From NCBI GenBank assembly GCA_023666665.1, contig JAMPBN010000003.1:37058-101057 (forward strand): 64,000 nucleotides of DNA, read 5' to 3'. The stretch is from Prevotella sp. (GTDB lineage: Bacteria > Bacteroidota > Bacteroidia > Bacteroidales > Muribaculaceae). The position numbers were made by a program, and so were the translations under genes. Positions 1 to 8,495 of the stretch are shown here, one piece after another (within the stretch, counting starts at the first letter, position 1; each line of letters opens with the position of its first letter). Under the pieces are notes generated by a model, which made no database searches, was not told where the DNA came from, and saw only the letters and a program-made list of their open reading frames with translations.

Positions 1-98
1 TGCAAAAACAATCATTTTGGGCGTTAGGCTTTGGAGTATTATTATAACGCAAAGTTCTGCAATTTATTATAAACAACAATTTTCTTCACTCTTCACCT

Positions 99-115
99 GC
101 GGAGCAACGCTCCGC
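99..115 (-). terminator. hairpin after leuS
   Basis: A perfect 7-bp inverted repeat (GCGGAGC, loop AAC, GCTCCGC) lies just beyond the leuS stop codon. On the minus strand it is not followed directly by a T run, so it may be only a weak terminator or an mRNA 3' end stabiliser. The bases further out (about 17-34) hold a GGCGTTAGGCTTTGG copy of the dispersed GGCGTTRGG repeat. Confidence 0.35.
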
Positions 116-118
116 CCC

Positions 119-2881
119 TTACTTTACTACAATATTCACAATCTTGCCGGGCACGAAGATGGTTTTCACCACCGTCTTGCCGTCGAGCCATTTTGCCGCG
201 CCCTCGTGGGCCATAGCTGCGGCCAGCACGTCGTCGCCGCCCATTCCGGCGGGAACGGTGAGGTTGAAGCGAGCTTTACCGTTGAACGACACGGGATATG
301 TCACTTCGGCCTCCACAAGGTGCGACTCGTCGTGTTGCGGCCAGGTGGCATCACAAACTGTTGAGCCGTGACCCAGGAACGTGTGCCATAGTTCCTCGGC
401 AATGTGGGGCGCAAACGGCGCAAGCAGGATTGCAAGCGGCTCGAGAGCCTCGCGGCTTGTACACTTCTGAGCGGTCAGCTCGTTAACGCAAATCATAAAT
501 GCCGCAACCGACGTGTTGTAGCTGAAGTGTTCAATGTCGGAGGTTACCTTTTTGATAAGCGTGTGGATGCTCTTGAGCGAAGCTGCGGAGGCCGGTTCGT
601 CGCTTACACCGCCGGCATAGAGCTTCCAAAGTTTTTTCAGGAAGCGGTTTACGCCGTCAATGCCGTTGGTGTCCCAGGGCTTTGACTGCTCCAGCGGGCC
701 GAGGAACATTTCGTAGAGTCGGAGCGTGTCAGCGCCGTATTTTTCTACGATGTCGTCGGGATTTACGACGTTAAACATCGACTTCGACATCTTCTCCACG
801 GCCCAGCCGCAGACGTATTTGCCGTCTTCGAGTATGAACTCGGCGTTTTCAAACTCCGGGCGCCAGTGTTTGAACGCTTCGGTGTCAAGAATGTCGTTGC
901 TTACGATGTTAACGTCTACGTGGATGGGCGTCACGTCATATTGGTCTTTCAGTCCGGCGCTTACGAACGTGTTGGTGTCCTTGATGCGGTAAACGAAGTT
1001 TGAGCGGCCCTGAATCATACCCTGATTGATAAGCTTGCGGAACGGCTCGTCGCTGACTATCTTGCCGAGGTCGAAGAGGAATTTGTTCCAGAAGCGGGAG
1101 TAGATGAGGTGGCCGGTAGCGTGTTCCGTGCCACCGATATAGAGGTCTACGTCGCGCCAGTAGCCGTTTGCTTCGGTCGATACGAGCGCTTCGGAGTTGT
1201 GTGGGTCCATATAGCGCAGATAGTAGGCGCTCGAGCCGGCAAATCCGGGCATAGTGTTCAGCTCCAGGGGGTAACCCTCCGGGGTCTGCCAGTTTTTTGC
1301 GCGGCCAAGCGGCGGCTCTCCGGCTTCGGTAGGGAGATATTGGTCTACCTCAGGCAGCTGCAGGGGCAGCTTGTCGGCCGGAAGCATATGCGGAATGCCG
1401 TCTTTGTAATACACCGGGAAAGGCTCACCCCAGTAGCGCTGGCGCGAGAATATCGCATCGCGCAGGCGGTAGTTCACTTTTACTTTGCCGATGCCCTTTT
1501 CGGATATGAATTTCTTGGTTGCGGCGATTGCGTCTTTTACCTCCATACCGTTGAGGTTCAGCTCCGGACCGGCGGAATTAATCATTTTTCCGCTCTTGGC
1601 GTCGAAGCTCTGTTCGCTGACGTCTGCGCCATCAATCAGCGGGATAATCGGCAGATTGAACTTGCGGGCAAACGCATAGTCGCGGGAGTCGTGGGCCGGA
1701 ACGGCCATAATTGCTCCGGTGCCGTAGCCGGCCAGTACGTAGTCGCTCACCCAAATGGGTATCTCCTTGCCGGTGAGCGGATTGATGGCATACGAGCCGG
1801 TAAATACGCCGGTCACTTTCTTGTCAATCATACGTTCGCGCTCGGTTTTGTGCTTTACCTCATCAAGATATGCTTCGACGGCAGCTTTCTGCTCCGGCGT
1901 GGTAACCTGCTTGACGTAAGCGCTTTCGGGCGCGAGAACCATAAACGTCACGCCGAAAATTGTGTCGGCGCGGGTGGTGAAGATTTCCAGCTCAAGGTCT
2001 GAGCCGGCAACTTTGAAGCGCATCTCCGCGCCCTCGCTGCGACCAATCCAGTTGCGCTGAGTCTCTTTCAGCGAGTCGGTCCAGTCGAGCTTTTCGAGGC
2101 CTTGGAGCAGACGCTCGGCATAGGCGCTGACTCTCAGACACCACTGATACATCAGCTTCTGCTCTACCGGGTAGCCGCCGCGAAGACTTACGCCCTCGCT
2201 CACCTCGTCGTTGGCCAACACCGTGCCCAGTTTAGGACACCAGTTAACCATCGTGTGGCCCAGGTAGGCTATGCGCCAGTTCATCAGCGCATCGCTCTTC
2301 TCCTTTTCGCTCATTGCGTTCCAGTGGGCGGCGGTTAAGTTCAGCTCTTTGCTTTGGGCGGTGTGGAGTCCCTCCGTACCCTTGGTTTCGAGGTGTGCTA
2401 TCAGCTTCGATATGGGTTGCGCCTTGTCGGCAGCGGTGTCGTAGTAGCTGTTAAACATCTGCTGGAACGCCCATTGAGTCCATTTGTAGAACTCGGGGGC
2501 GCAGGTACGCACTTCGCGGCTCCAGTCGTAGCAGAAGCCTATCTTGTCGAGCTGCTGACGATAGCGGGCAATGTTTTGCGTGGTAGTCTTTTCGGGATGC
2601 TGACCCGTTTGAATGGCATACTGCTCTGCGGGCAGACCGTAGGCGTCGTAGCCCATCGGGTGGAGTACGTTGAAGCCCTGCAGACGTTTGTAGCGCGCAT
2701 ATATGTCGGAGGCGATGTAGCCTAACGGATGCCCTACGTGAAGTCCCGCCCCCGAGGGATATGGAAACATATCCAAAACGTAAAATTTCGGGCGCGAGCT
2801 GTCGATGTCTACTTTATAAATTTCGCGGTCTTGCCAGTATTGTTGCCACCGCTCTTCAATCTCTCTATGATTATATTCCAT
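119..2881 (-). CDS. leuS: leucine--tRNA ligase
   Basis: Class I leucyl-tRNA synthetase, 920 residues, charging tRNA-Leu with leucine in the cytosol. The HIGH-type signature (HVGHPLGY) is near residue 48 and the KMSKS loop near residue 695. The CP1 editing domain lies between them at about 240-450, including the T-rich editing segment [10 protein letters not shown] and [15 protein letters not shown]. The C-terminal anticodon-binding region is complete. The start ATG begins [16 protein letters not shown], as in the family. It is a single gene with its own promoter (2907-2914) and a short leader. No disruption is visible. Confidence 0.98.
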   Translation of the reverse strand: MEYNHREIEERWQQYWQDREIYKVDIDSSRPKFYVLDMFPYPSGAGLHVGHPLGYIASDIYARYKRLQGFNVLHPMGYDAYGLPAEQYAIQTGQHPEKTTTQNIARYRQQLDKIGFCYDWSREVRTCAPEFYKWTQWAFQQMFNSYYDTAADKAQPISKLIAHLETKGTEGLHTAQSKELNLTAAHWNAMSEKEKSDALMNWRIAYLGHTMVNWCPKLGTVLANDEVSEGVSLRGGYPVEQKLMYQWCLRVSAYAERLLQGLEKLDWTDSLKETQRNWIGRSEGAEMRFKVAGSDLELEIFTTRADTIFGVTFMVLAPESAYVKQVTTPEQKAAVEAYLDEVKHKTERERMIDKKVTGVFTGSYAINPLTGKEIPIWVSDYVLAGYGTGAIMAVPAHDSRDYAFARKFNLPIIPLIDGADVSEQSFDAKSGKMINSAGPELNLNGMEVKDAIAATKKFISEKGIGKVKVNYRLRDAIFSRQRYWGEPFPVYYKDGIPHMLPADKLPLQLPEVDQYLPTEAGEPPLGRAKNWQTPEGYPLELNTMPGFAGSSAYYLRYMDPHNSEALVSTEANGYWRDVDLYIGGTEHATGHLIYSRFWNKFLFDLGKIVSDEPFRKLINQGMIQGRSNFVYRIKDTNTFVSAGLKDQYDVTPIHVDVNIVSNDILDTEAFKHWRPEFENAEFILEDGKYVCGWAVEKMSKSMFNVVNPDDIVEKYGADTLRLYEMFLGPLEQSKPWDTNGIDGVNRFLKKLWKLYAGGVSDEPASAASLKSIHTLIKKVTSDIEHFSYNTSVAAFMICVNELTAQKCTSREALEPLAILLAPFAPHIAEELWHTFLGHGSTVCDATWPQHDESHLVEAEVTYPVSFNGKARFNLTVPAGMGGDDVLAAAMAHEGAAKWLDGKTVVKTIFVPGKIVNIVVK

Positions 2882-2906
2882 AACTTTGCGATTGGTTTAA
2901 TAACCG

Positions 2907-2914
2907 CAAAGTTA
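2907..2914 (-). promoter_or_regulatory. leuS promoter -7 box and palindrome
   Basis: TAACTTTG on the minus strand matches the Bacteroidetes -7 consensus TAnnTTTG, 26 bp before the leuS ATG. It forms one arm of a 9-bp palindrome (AACTTTGCG at 2882-2890, CGCAAAGTT at 2905-2913), so the same TAACTTTG also reads on the plus strand at 2881-2888. No plus-strand gene follows. Confidence 0.6.
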
Positions 2915-2955
2915 CGAAATTATTTTGAATTTTAATACCATCGCGTCGGCGCGTT

Positions 2956-3239
2956 TTATTCTGACGTTATCGGTTTGATATGGTCTTTCAGCAGACGCCA
3001 GCCCGGGGCGTTCTTGTAATCATCAACCGAAGCCTCGGGGACGAAAACTTCAGTTATTCCGCTATACGCTCTGTGAACTTCCCTTTTTTGGAGTTGGTAA
3101 ATTTCCGGTAGGCTTGGGAGTGTCTTGTGTATCTGTGTTGTCAACCGATGGCTCTTCGGGCTGTTTGTCGGCGCAGCCTGTAAGCAAGAGTAAAACTACC
3201 GTCAGGAGTAATAATCTGAGGGGGGTAATTTCCTGTCAT
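2956..3239 (-). pseudogene. small lipoprotein gene broken by two single-base shifts
   Basis: No single frame covers this region, but three frames join into one sensible lipoprotein of about 93 residues. It starts MTGNYP at 3239, changes frame in a C6 run (3221-3226), continues as a lipoprotein signal LLLLTVVLLLLTGC with a lipobox and the acidic linker ADKQPEEPSVDN, changes frame again at an A6/G3 run, and ends FVPEASVDDYKNAPGW...ITSE. Removing one base from each homopolymer gives exactly 94 codons including the stop. It lies 13 bp after the RluA-family gene, as the last gene of the topA operon. Either it is a recent pseudogene or both shifts are homopolymer errors of the assembly. The function is not recognised. 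Confidence 0.6.
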
Positions 3240-3252
3240 ATGGTGTGTTGCG

Positions 3253-4140
3253 TTAAACGAGCGCTTTGAGTGCTGCGGGAATGGGGGTAGTGAAGGAGAG
3301 GGCGCGGTGGGTGCGGGGGTGGACAAAGCGGATTGTCCGGGCGTGGAGACACATGCGACGGGCCGGCGAGGGGTGGCCGCCATAGCGCTTGTCGCCGCTG
3401 ATGGGGGTGCCGAGCAACTTCATATGTACGCGAATCTGATTCTTACGCCCCGTGTCGAGTTCGCATTCCACTAGAGAATAGCGTCCGCGACTCGCCAGCG
3501 TGCGGTAGCGGGTAATGGCGAGTTTACCGCCTTGTGAGTCGTCGGGCAGGGAATACACCTCGTGTTTGGAGTTTTCTTGCAAGAATGAGCGCACTTCTCC
3601 ATCGGTGGGGTCGGGAGTACCCTCAACCACGCAGAGATATTTGCGCTCAAGCACCATATTGTTCCAGTTGAACTGGAGTATCTCTTTGGCCTCGACGGTC
3701 TTGGCAAAGAGCATAAGCCCCGACGTGTCGCGGTCAAGTCGGTGAACGATGAAGAGTTTGTTGCCGGGATGTTCGTTTTTGAGGTAGTCGCGCAGTATGG
3801 AGTATGCCGTTTCTTGTTTGCGGTCGGTGTCGTCGGCCATACTCAGAAGTCCGTAGCCCTTGTGAACAACTATTATGTCGTCGTCTTCATAGACGATGTG
3901 CAGACGCCGATGGGTGAACTCGCGAAATTCGCGGGTCAGGTTCACCTCTACCTTGTCGCCCGGTTGGGGGGTGAGGGTGGCTTGAGTGGTTACGTTGCCG
4001 TTGACGCGCACCTGGCGGTGGGCAAGCATCTGCTTGAGGCGCGTGCGCTTGAAGTCGGGGAGCAGGCCGGAGATTGCCGACAGCAGATTTTGATTCTCCT
4101 CGCAGACTGTAAGCGTCGCTATGCGGTCGGTGGTGTTCAT
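3253..4140 (-). CDS. RluA-family 23S/tRNA pseudouridine synthase
   Basis: RNA pseudouridine synthase, 295 residues. An N-terminal S4 RNA-binding domain spans about residues 15-75 (RTRLKQMLAHRQVRVNG). The catalytic domain holds the family motif HRLDRDTSGLM at about 133-143, where the first Asp of RLD (D136) is the expected nucleophile. Conserved segments near the end (ELDTGRKNQIRVH, GDKRYGG, LHA) also fit RluA/RluD. Its ATG overlaps the topA stop by 4 bp (ATGA), so the two are co-translated. Which uridine it modifies cannot be told from sequence alone. Confidence 0.92.
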   Translation of the reverse strand: MNTTDRIATLTVCEENQNLLSAISGLLPDFKRTRLKQMLAHRQVRVNGNVTTQATLTPQPGDKVEVNLTREFREFTHRRLHIVYEDDDIIVVHKGYGLLSMADDTDRKQETAYSILRDYLKNEHPGNKLFIVHRLDRDTSGLMLFAKTVEAKEILQFNWNNMVLERKYLCVVEGTPDPTDGEVRSFLQENSKHEVYSLPDDSQGGKLAITRYRTLASRGRYSLVECELDTGRKNQIRVHMKLLGTPISGDKRYGGHPSPARRMCLHARTIRFVHPRTHRALSFTTPIPAALKALV

Positions 4141-6449
4141 TTCTTCTTGGCAGTGCGCTTGGCCTTGGGGGCGGGTTGGTTGGCAATTATTTCTTTCACC
4201 TCTTCGTAGGTCAGAGCCGAGGGGTCGGAGATGCTCCTGGGCAGCTTGTAGTTGGCTTTCTGATATACAATATATGGGCCGAAGCGACCGTTGAGCAGCT
4301 GAAGGTCAGGCTCTTCGTCAAAGGTTTTAATGAGGCGGTTGGCCTCTTCGGTGCGTTTGTTGACTATAAACTCTACGGCTTGGTCGAGGGTCACGGAGGC
4401 CGGCTCTATCCCCTTGGGTATGGAAGCGAATTTGCCGTCGTGTTTCACGTAGGGGCCGAAGCGACCAATGGCTACGCTGACGTCTTTGTCTTCAAACGTG
4501 CCTAACGTGCGCGGAAATTCAAAGAGCTTTAGAGCCTCATCGAGCGTGATTGAGCTGATAGATTGTCCTTTGAGCAGCGAGGCGAATTGGGGCTTCTCAT
4601 CGCCTTCGGCATCGCCGATCTGCACCAGCGGGCCGAATCGCCCGATTTTTACACTCACCGGTTTGCCCGAGGCCGGGTCAGTGCCAAGGAGGCGTTCGCC
4701 GACTTTGTGGTCAAGACGTATGCTGAGGGCTTTTTCCACCTCGGGGTGGAAAGATGAGTAGAAGTGGCCAATTTCGTCGTGCCATTCGCTCTTTCCCTCG
4801 GCAATGTCGTCAAAGCGCTCCTCGACCTGAGCCGTGAAGTTATAATCGAGAATGTCGGGGAAGTATTCGGCCAGGAAGTCGTTGACTACTATGCCGGTAT
4901 CGGTGGGTACGAGCTTGCCTCGGTCGCCGCCGGTGGTTTCTGTTTCGGTGGAGGCTGAAATCTTGGCCGTAGAGGGGTCGAGGGTCAGCACGGTATAGTC
5001 GTTTTTTTCGCCGGGATTTTCGCCGCGAGCCACGTATTCGCGTTGCTGTATGGTGGCAATAGTCGGTGCATAGGTCGATGGGCGGCCAATGCCGAGTTCT
5101 TCCATCTTCTTCACCAATGCGGCCTCGGAGTAGCGGGCCGGGGCCGATGTGTAGCGCTCCGTGGCGGTGAGCTTGTCGACTGTAAGGGCGTCGCCGACGC
5201 CTACGTGGGGCAGGATTGCTTCGGAGCGCTCGTCGGTGTCGTCGTAAACGCGGCGGAAACCGTCAAAGGTTATTACGTCGCCCGAGGCGCTGAAGTGTGC
5301 TTCCTGACCGCTTACGGCAATGTCGATAGTGGTACGTTCCAGCTCCATATCAGCCATTTGCGAGGCTATTGCACGTTCGCGGATAAGGCGATACAGCTTT
5401 TTGGCGCGTTCATCGCCGGGAATCGTTTCCTTGTCGATATATGTCGGGCGGATGGCTTCGTGTGCTTCCTGTGCGCCTTTGGACGAGGTATGGTAATGGC
5501 GCACTTTCAGGTATTGCTTGCCATATTTTTCGGTGACGTTTTTGGATATTGCGCTGATTGCGAACTCCGAGAGGTTCAGAGAGTCGGTACGCATATATGT
5601 AATGTGTCCGGCTTCATAGAGGTCTTGGGCAATGCGCATGGTCTGCGTTACCGAGAAGCCGAGCTTGCGGGCGGCTTCCTGCTGCAGGGTAGACGTGGTA
5701 AATGGGGGCGCAGGGCTGCGCTTCACCGGCTTTTTCTCAACTTTCGAGGCCGTGAATTTTGCCGTGGAGCAACCTTTCAGAAAGGCTTCAGCAGCGGCGC
5801 GGGAGTCGAGACGGCGGCTCAGGGTGGCGCTGAGAGCCGAACCGTTGGCGGTGAGGAACGAGGCGTTGATGCGCCAGTATTCTTCGGGGGTGAACGCCTT
5901 GATTTCCTTTTCGCGGTCAACTATCAGGCGCACGGCAACGCTCTGCACGCGCCCGGCCGAGAGCGACGGCTTGATTTTGCGCCAAAGCACCGGGCTCAGC
6001 TCGAAACCGACAACGCGGTCAAGCACACGGCGCGCCTGCTGGGCGTTAACGCGGTCTATGTCAATTTCTCGAGGATTCTTTATGGCGTTGAGAATGGCAG
6101 TTTTGGTAATCTCGTGGAATACTATGCGGCGGGTCTTTTCGGGCTTGAGGCCGAGCACTTCGGCCAGGTGCCAGGCAATGGCCTCACCCTCGCGGTCTTC
6201 ATCGGAAGCCAGCCATACCATATCAGCTTTTTTGGCTGCAGCCTTGAGCTGCCTGACCTGCTCTTTTTTGTCGTCGGGAATCTCATAATTGGGCGTGAAG
6301 TCACGCAGAGAGCCATCGGGTTCTTCTTTGAAACTTTTTTTTGCGAGGTCGCGAATATGTCCTTTGCTGGAAAGAACTTGATAGTCGGGGCCAAGAAATT
6401 TTTCAATGGTCTTGGCTTTTGCCGGAGATTCTACGATTACGAGATTCAT
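4137..6449 (-). CDS. topA: DNA topoisomerase I
   Basis: Type IA topoisomerase, 770 residues, relaxing negative supercoils. The N-terminal TOPRIM domain starts MNLVIVESPAKAKTIEKFLG and carries the acidic motif SDEDREGEA at about 82-90. The active-site tyrosine is Y285 in GHITYMRTDS. Instead of the four-cysteine zinc fingers of E. coli TopA, the C-terminus has about four topoisomerase C-terminal repeats (FGP-containing units at about 590-750) and ends in a lysine-rich tail (PKAKRTAKKK), as in many Bacteroidetes. It is the first gene of an operon with the pseudouridine synthase and the broken lipoprotein. Confidence 0.97.
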   Translation of the reverse strand: MNLVIVESPAKAKTIEKFLGPDYQVLSSKGHIRDLAKKSFKEEPDGSLRDFTPNYEIPDDKKEQVRQLKAAAKKADMVWLASDEDREGEAIAWHLAEVLGLKPEKTRRIVFHEITKTAILNAIKNPREIDIDRVNAQQARRVLDRVVGFELSPVLWRKIKPSLSAGRVQSVAVRLIVDREKEIKAFTPEEYWRINASFLTANGSALSATLSRRLDSRAAAEAFLKGCSTAKFTASKVEKKPVKRSPAPPFTTSTLQQEAARKLGFSVTQTMRIAQDLYEAGHITYMRTDSLNLSEFAISAISKNVTEKYGKQYLKVRHYHTSSKGAQEAHEAIRPTYIDKETIPGDERAKKLYRLIRERAIASQMADMELERTTIDIAVSGQEAHFSASGDVITFDGFRRVYDDTDERSEAILPHVGVGDALTVDKLTATERYTSAPARYSEAALVKKMEELGIGRPSTYAPTIATIQQREYVARGENPGEKNDYTVLTLDPSTAKISASTETETTGGDRGKLVPTDTGIVVNDFLAEYFPDILDYNFTAQVEERFDDIAEGKSEWHDEIGHFYSSFHPEVEKALSIRLDHKVGERLLGTDPASGKPVSVKIGRFGPLVQIGDAEGDEKPQFASLLKGQSISSITLDEALKLFEFPRTLGTFEDKDVSVAIGRFGPYVKHDGKFASIPKGIEPASVTLDQAVEFIVNKRTEEANRLIKTFDEEPDLQLLNGRFGPYIVYQKANYKLPRSISDPSALTYEEVKEIIANQPAPKAKRTAKKK

Positions 6450-6454
6450 TTCAA

Positions 6455-6500
6455 CTCAAGCCTTCGGCTTGAAGGTTAGGGGTTAATGGTTAGTGGTTAA
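6455..6500 (-). repeat. topA leader: TTAACC-type repeats and hairpin
   Basis: Reading with topA, the leader holds four imperfect 7-8 bp units of the type TTAACCMY (6473-6500), then a hairpin TCAAGCC-GAA-GGCTTGA (about 6456-6472) ending about 6 nt before the ATG. The repeats resemble those in the recA leader (61870-61920). They could keep the start region unstructured or act as a regulatory element. Confidence 0.5.
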
Positions 6501-6511
6501 CTTTACGCCCG

Positions 6512-6519
6512 CAAAGATA
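6512..6519 (-). promoter_or_regulatory. topA promoter -7 box
   Basis: TATCTTTG on the minus strand, an exact TAnnTTTG box, 62 bp before the topA ATG. The predicted transcript carries the repeat and hairpin leader. Confidence 0.6.
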
Positions 6520-6618
6520 CGAATTTTTTCCCGAAAAATTTGGAGAACGAAGTTTTTCGACTTGACTTTGTGGTCTCAAATATGTTGGCGACAATATTGT
6601 TAGTCTTCCCCCTTTTTA

Positions 6619-7420
6619 ATGAATACTGTTAAATACACTAAAGGTCTCAGTATTAGGCTCGTTTGTTATAGCGCCCTGATTTTCGGTGTGTTAGCAATAG
6701 GGGGGGGGGAGGGTATTGTAAGTCTCAACAACAAGATGCAGATTCTGCAATAGCCGAGTATCGGTTGAATTTTAAATTTGACCGTGATTGCGTAATTGTA
6801 AACCCCGAACTCGATACTTTTTGCCTGGCGCTTGACTCTATGTATCAAGCCGGTGACGTTGTTGATGTAACCGTTACCGGAACGGCGTCGCCCGAGGGTA
6901 GTGAACGATATAATATCGGTTTGTCGCAACGTCGTGCAAATGCGTTGGTACGCTATTTGGCGGCACACACGTCGCTGCCCGATACTCTGTTCTCGGTTAT
7001 TGCCGGAGGTGAGGATTGGGAGGCTTTGAGCGCCTCGCTTCCGGAATATTTGTCGGAAAATAAGGTGGTTCAAACCATAGCCGTAATCAATAAATATGAT
7101 TCGTACGACGTGCGATTGCCGTTGCCCGATTTGCCAATCGCCCGGAAATGTCCGTATCATGTCCCGTGATTGAGGTTGAAGAAGCTGAAATCATAAGCCC
7201 TGATGTAGAACCTCAGGTAGAAGATAGCATTTATTGCATCGAAGTTTGCGACACCGTAGCTGCCCCAACCGTTAAACTTCGCATTTGGCCGGGATTGTCG
7301 CTCCACTATTCGGCTCGGTGGGCCGGGTCCAGGACCTACTCTTACGTTAATGCCGATAAATCGGCAACACCGGTAAACTTCAAGTGCTCGCGAAATGATG
7401 GGAATTTTCGGCAAAAATAG
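6619..7420 (+). pseudogene. broken OmpA-domain (DUF3575-type) outer membrane protein gene
   Basis: An ATG at 6619 starts a hydrophobic signal (YSALIFGVLAIGG) that runs into a tract of ten G (6700-6709). The frame then shifts to one reading CKSQQQDADSAIAEYRLNFKFD and an OmpA-like segment (VTGTASPEGSERYNIGLSQR, RANALVRYL). This resembles the peptidoglycan-binding OmpA domains of Bacteroidales OmpA/DUF3575 proteins. Eight or eleven G would restore the frame. That frame stops at about 7169; another, starting at 7148, continues with an acidic linker (EVEEAEIISPDVEPQVEDS) and ends at 7420 without the usual C-terminal barrel. At least two shifts and loss of the barrel make a pseudogene most likely. 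Assignment of the last third is weak. Confidence 0.55.
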
Positions 7421-7454
7421 CAAAAATGCTCTGTCGGGACAACACTCTTGGCGA

Positions 7455-7480
7455 AAAATGCTCTCCGGAGAGAGCATTTT
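7455..7480. terminator. bidirectional terminator
   Basis: A 10-bp perfect stem AAAATGCTCT / AGAGCATTTT with a 6-nt loop, U-rich on both exits, lies between the convergent ends of the broken OmpA-domain gene and the PCMD gene. A partial direct copy of its left arm (AAAAATGCTCT) occurs at 7422-7432. Confidence 0.7.
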
Positions 7481-7491
7481 GGCGGTTTTCG

Positions 7492-8448
7492 TCAGAATTC
7501 GAGGCCGATGTTGTCGACCCAAAGCTCCATTCCGAGCTGACCCTCATAGGCCACGCCGGAGCCGGCCGAGCACATTACTATCATATGCGTGGGAGTGGCG
7601 TCGGCGCTGTCCCAGCCCTCCTCTTGTATGGGAACCATTTTCCCCTTGGAGTTCTTGGCATAGTATGCGCGGTCGGCGGTGAGCAGTCCCATATATGAGC
7701 GGTATCCGGGTTGCGTTGATGCATCGCCGTAAGTTATGGGCATACGGTAGCCGGTTTTCCAGCCGGTGTTGCCCACGAAGCGCTTGCGGGCGGTACCCAC
7801 GCGCTTGGCGTGGATATTGCCGTCTTCGTCTTCCCAGCGGCGCTGCAGGTAGATAAACACGTCGGCCGAGTCAACTCCCTTTTTGGTCTTTTTGGTGCCG
7901 GTGGTTGCGCGGGTAATGATTCCTGTGCCGGGGTCAACCACCTTATAGTCGAACACTAATGCCTTGGGGCGCTTGGTGTAGGGAATTCCCATATCCATTT
8001 TGGAATAGGGGTCAGAGGTGTTGGTTATGGGTTCGTGCATCTGGCCGAGGAATATGGAGCCGGACACGAGTACCTCGATGTTCATAAGGCCCAGCACCTT
8101 GCATTGCTCCAGGCGGGTAGTGAGGCGGGCGCATTGTCCTTGGCCGGGATGGTCAGCGGGAAACACGGCGTTGGATGTTTTCACCACGCCCATAACCTTG
8201 GCATAGACGTTTGATGAACTCCAGGGCGAGCCGCCCTGGTTGACGTAGACTTTTGCGCCGTCGATGGTCTGAGTGGGGCCGATGGCGTAGACGGTTTTTT
8301 CTTTGCCTCCGATGATTCCCGATTCTTTGATATTGCGGGTCACCCAGCAGTTCATATCGCCGAACGGAATCTTTTCAATCTTAGCTTGAGCTGAGAAAGT
8401 GATAAGAGCTAAAAGAGAAGAGAGAAGAGAGATGCTTAATTTATTCAT
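7492..8448 (-). CDS. PCMD domain-containing secreted protein
   Basis: A 318-residue exported protein with a Sec signal peptide (about 1-22, LLALITFSAQA). The body matches the Bacteroidetes PCMD family (putative carbohydrate metabolism domain) in its layout: a beta-sandwich with the typical end in which a warning-like stretch (THMIVMCSAGSGVAYEG) is followed by LWVDNIGLEF. Such proteins often follow BACON or DUF domains and are thought to act at the cell surface on glycans, but no catalytic residues are defined. It lies downstream of the glycosyltransferase on the same strand, separated only by a repeat-filled 40-bp spacer, so it is probably the last gene of the lgt transcript. Confidence 0.75.
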   Translation of the reverse strand: MNKLSISLLSSLLALITFSAQAKIEKIPFGDMNCWVTRNIKESGIIGGKEKTVYAIGPTQTIDGAKVYVNQGGSPWSSSNVYAKVMGVVKTSNAVFPADHPGQGQCARLTTRLEQCKVLGLMNIEVLVSGSIFLGQMHEPITNTSDPYSKMDMGIPYTKRPKALVFDYKVVDPGTGIITRATTGTKKTKKGVDSADVFIYLQRRWEDEDGNIHAKRVGTARKRFVGNTGWKTGYRMPITYGDASTQPGYRSYMGLLTADRAYYAKNSKGKMVPIQEEGWDSADATPTHMIVMCSAGSGVAYEGQLGMELWVDNIGLEF

Positions 8449-8458
8449 AGTTTCTAAT

Positions 8459-8495
8459 ATCTAAAGTCTAACGCCTAACACCCAACGCCTAACAC
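8459..8495 (-). repeat. GTTAGGCGTTGGGT-type spacer repeat
   Basis: On the minus strand the spacer reads as degenerate copies of (G)GCGTTRGG/T and TTAGA units. The glycosyltransferase stop codon TAG (8489-8491) is inside the repeat, so the last two residues (W, C) and the stop are repeat-encoded. The repeat ends about 10 bp before the PCMD ATG. Confidence 0.6.

Noticed and set aside
3141..3383. A long proline-rich frame on the minus strand over the RluA-family gene end
   Set aside because: It is an out-of-frame shadow of the pseudouridine synthase; the broken lipoprotein explains the distal part.
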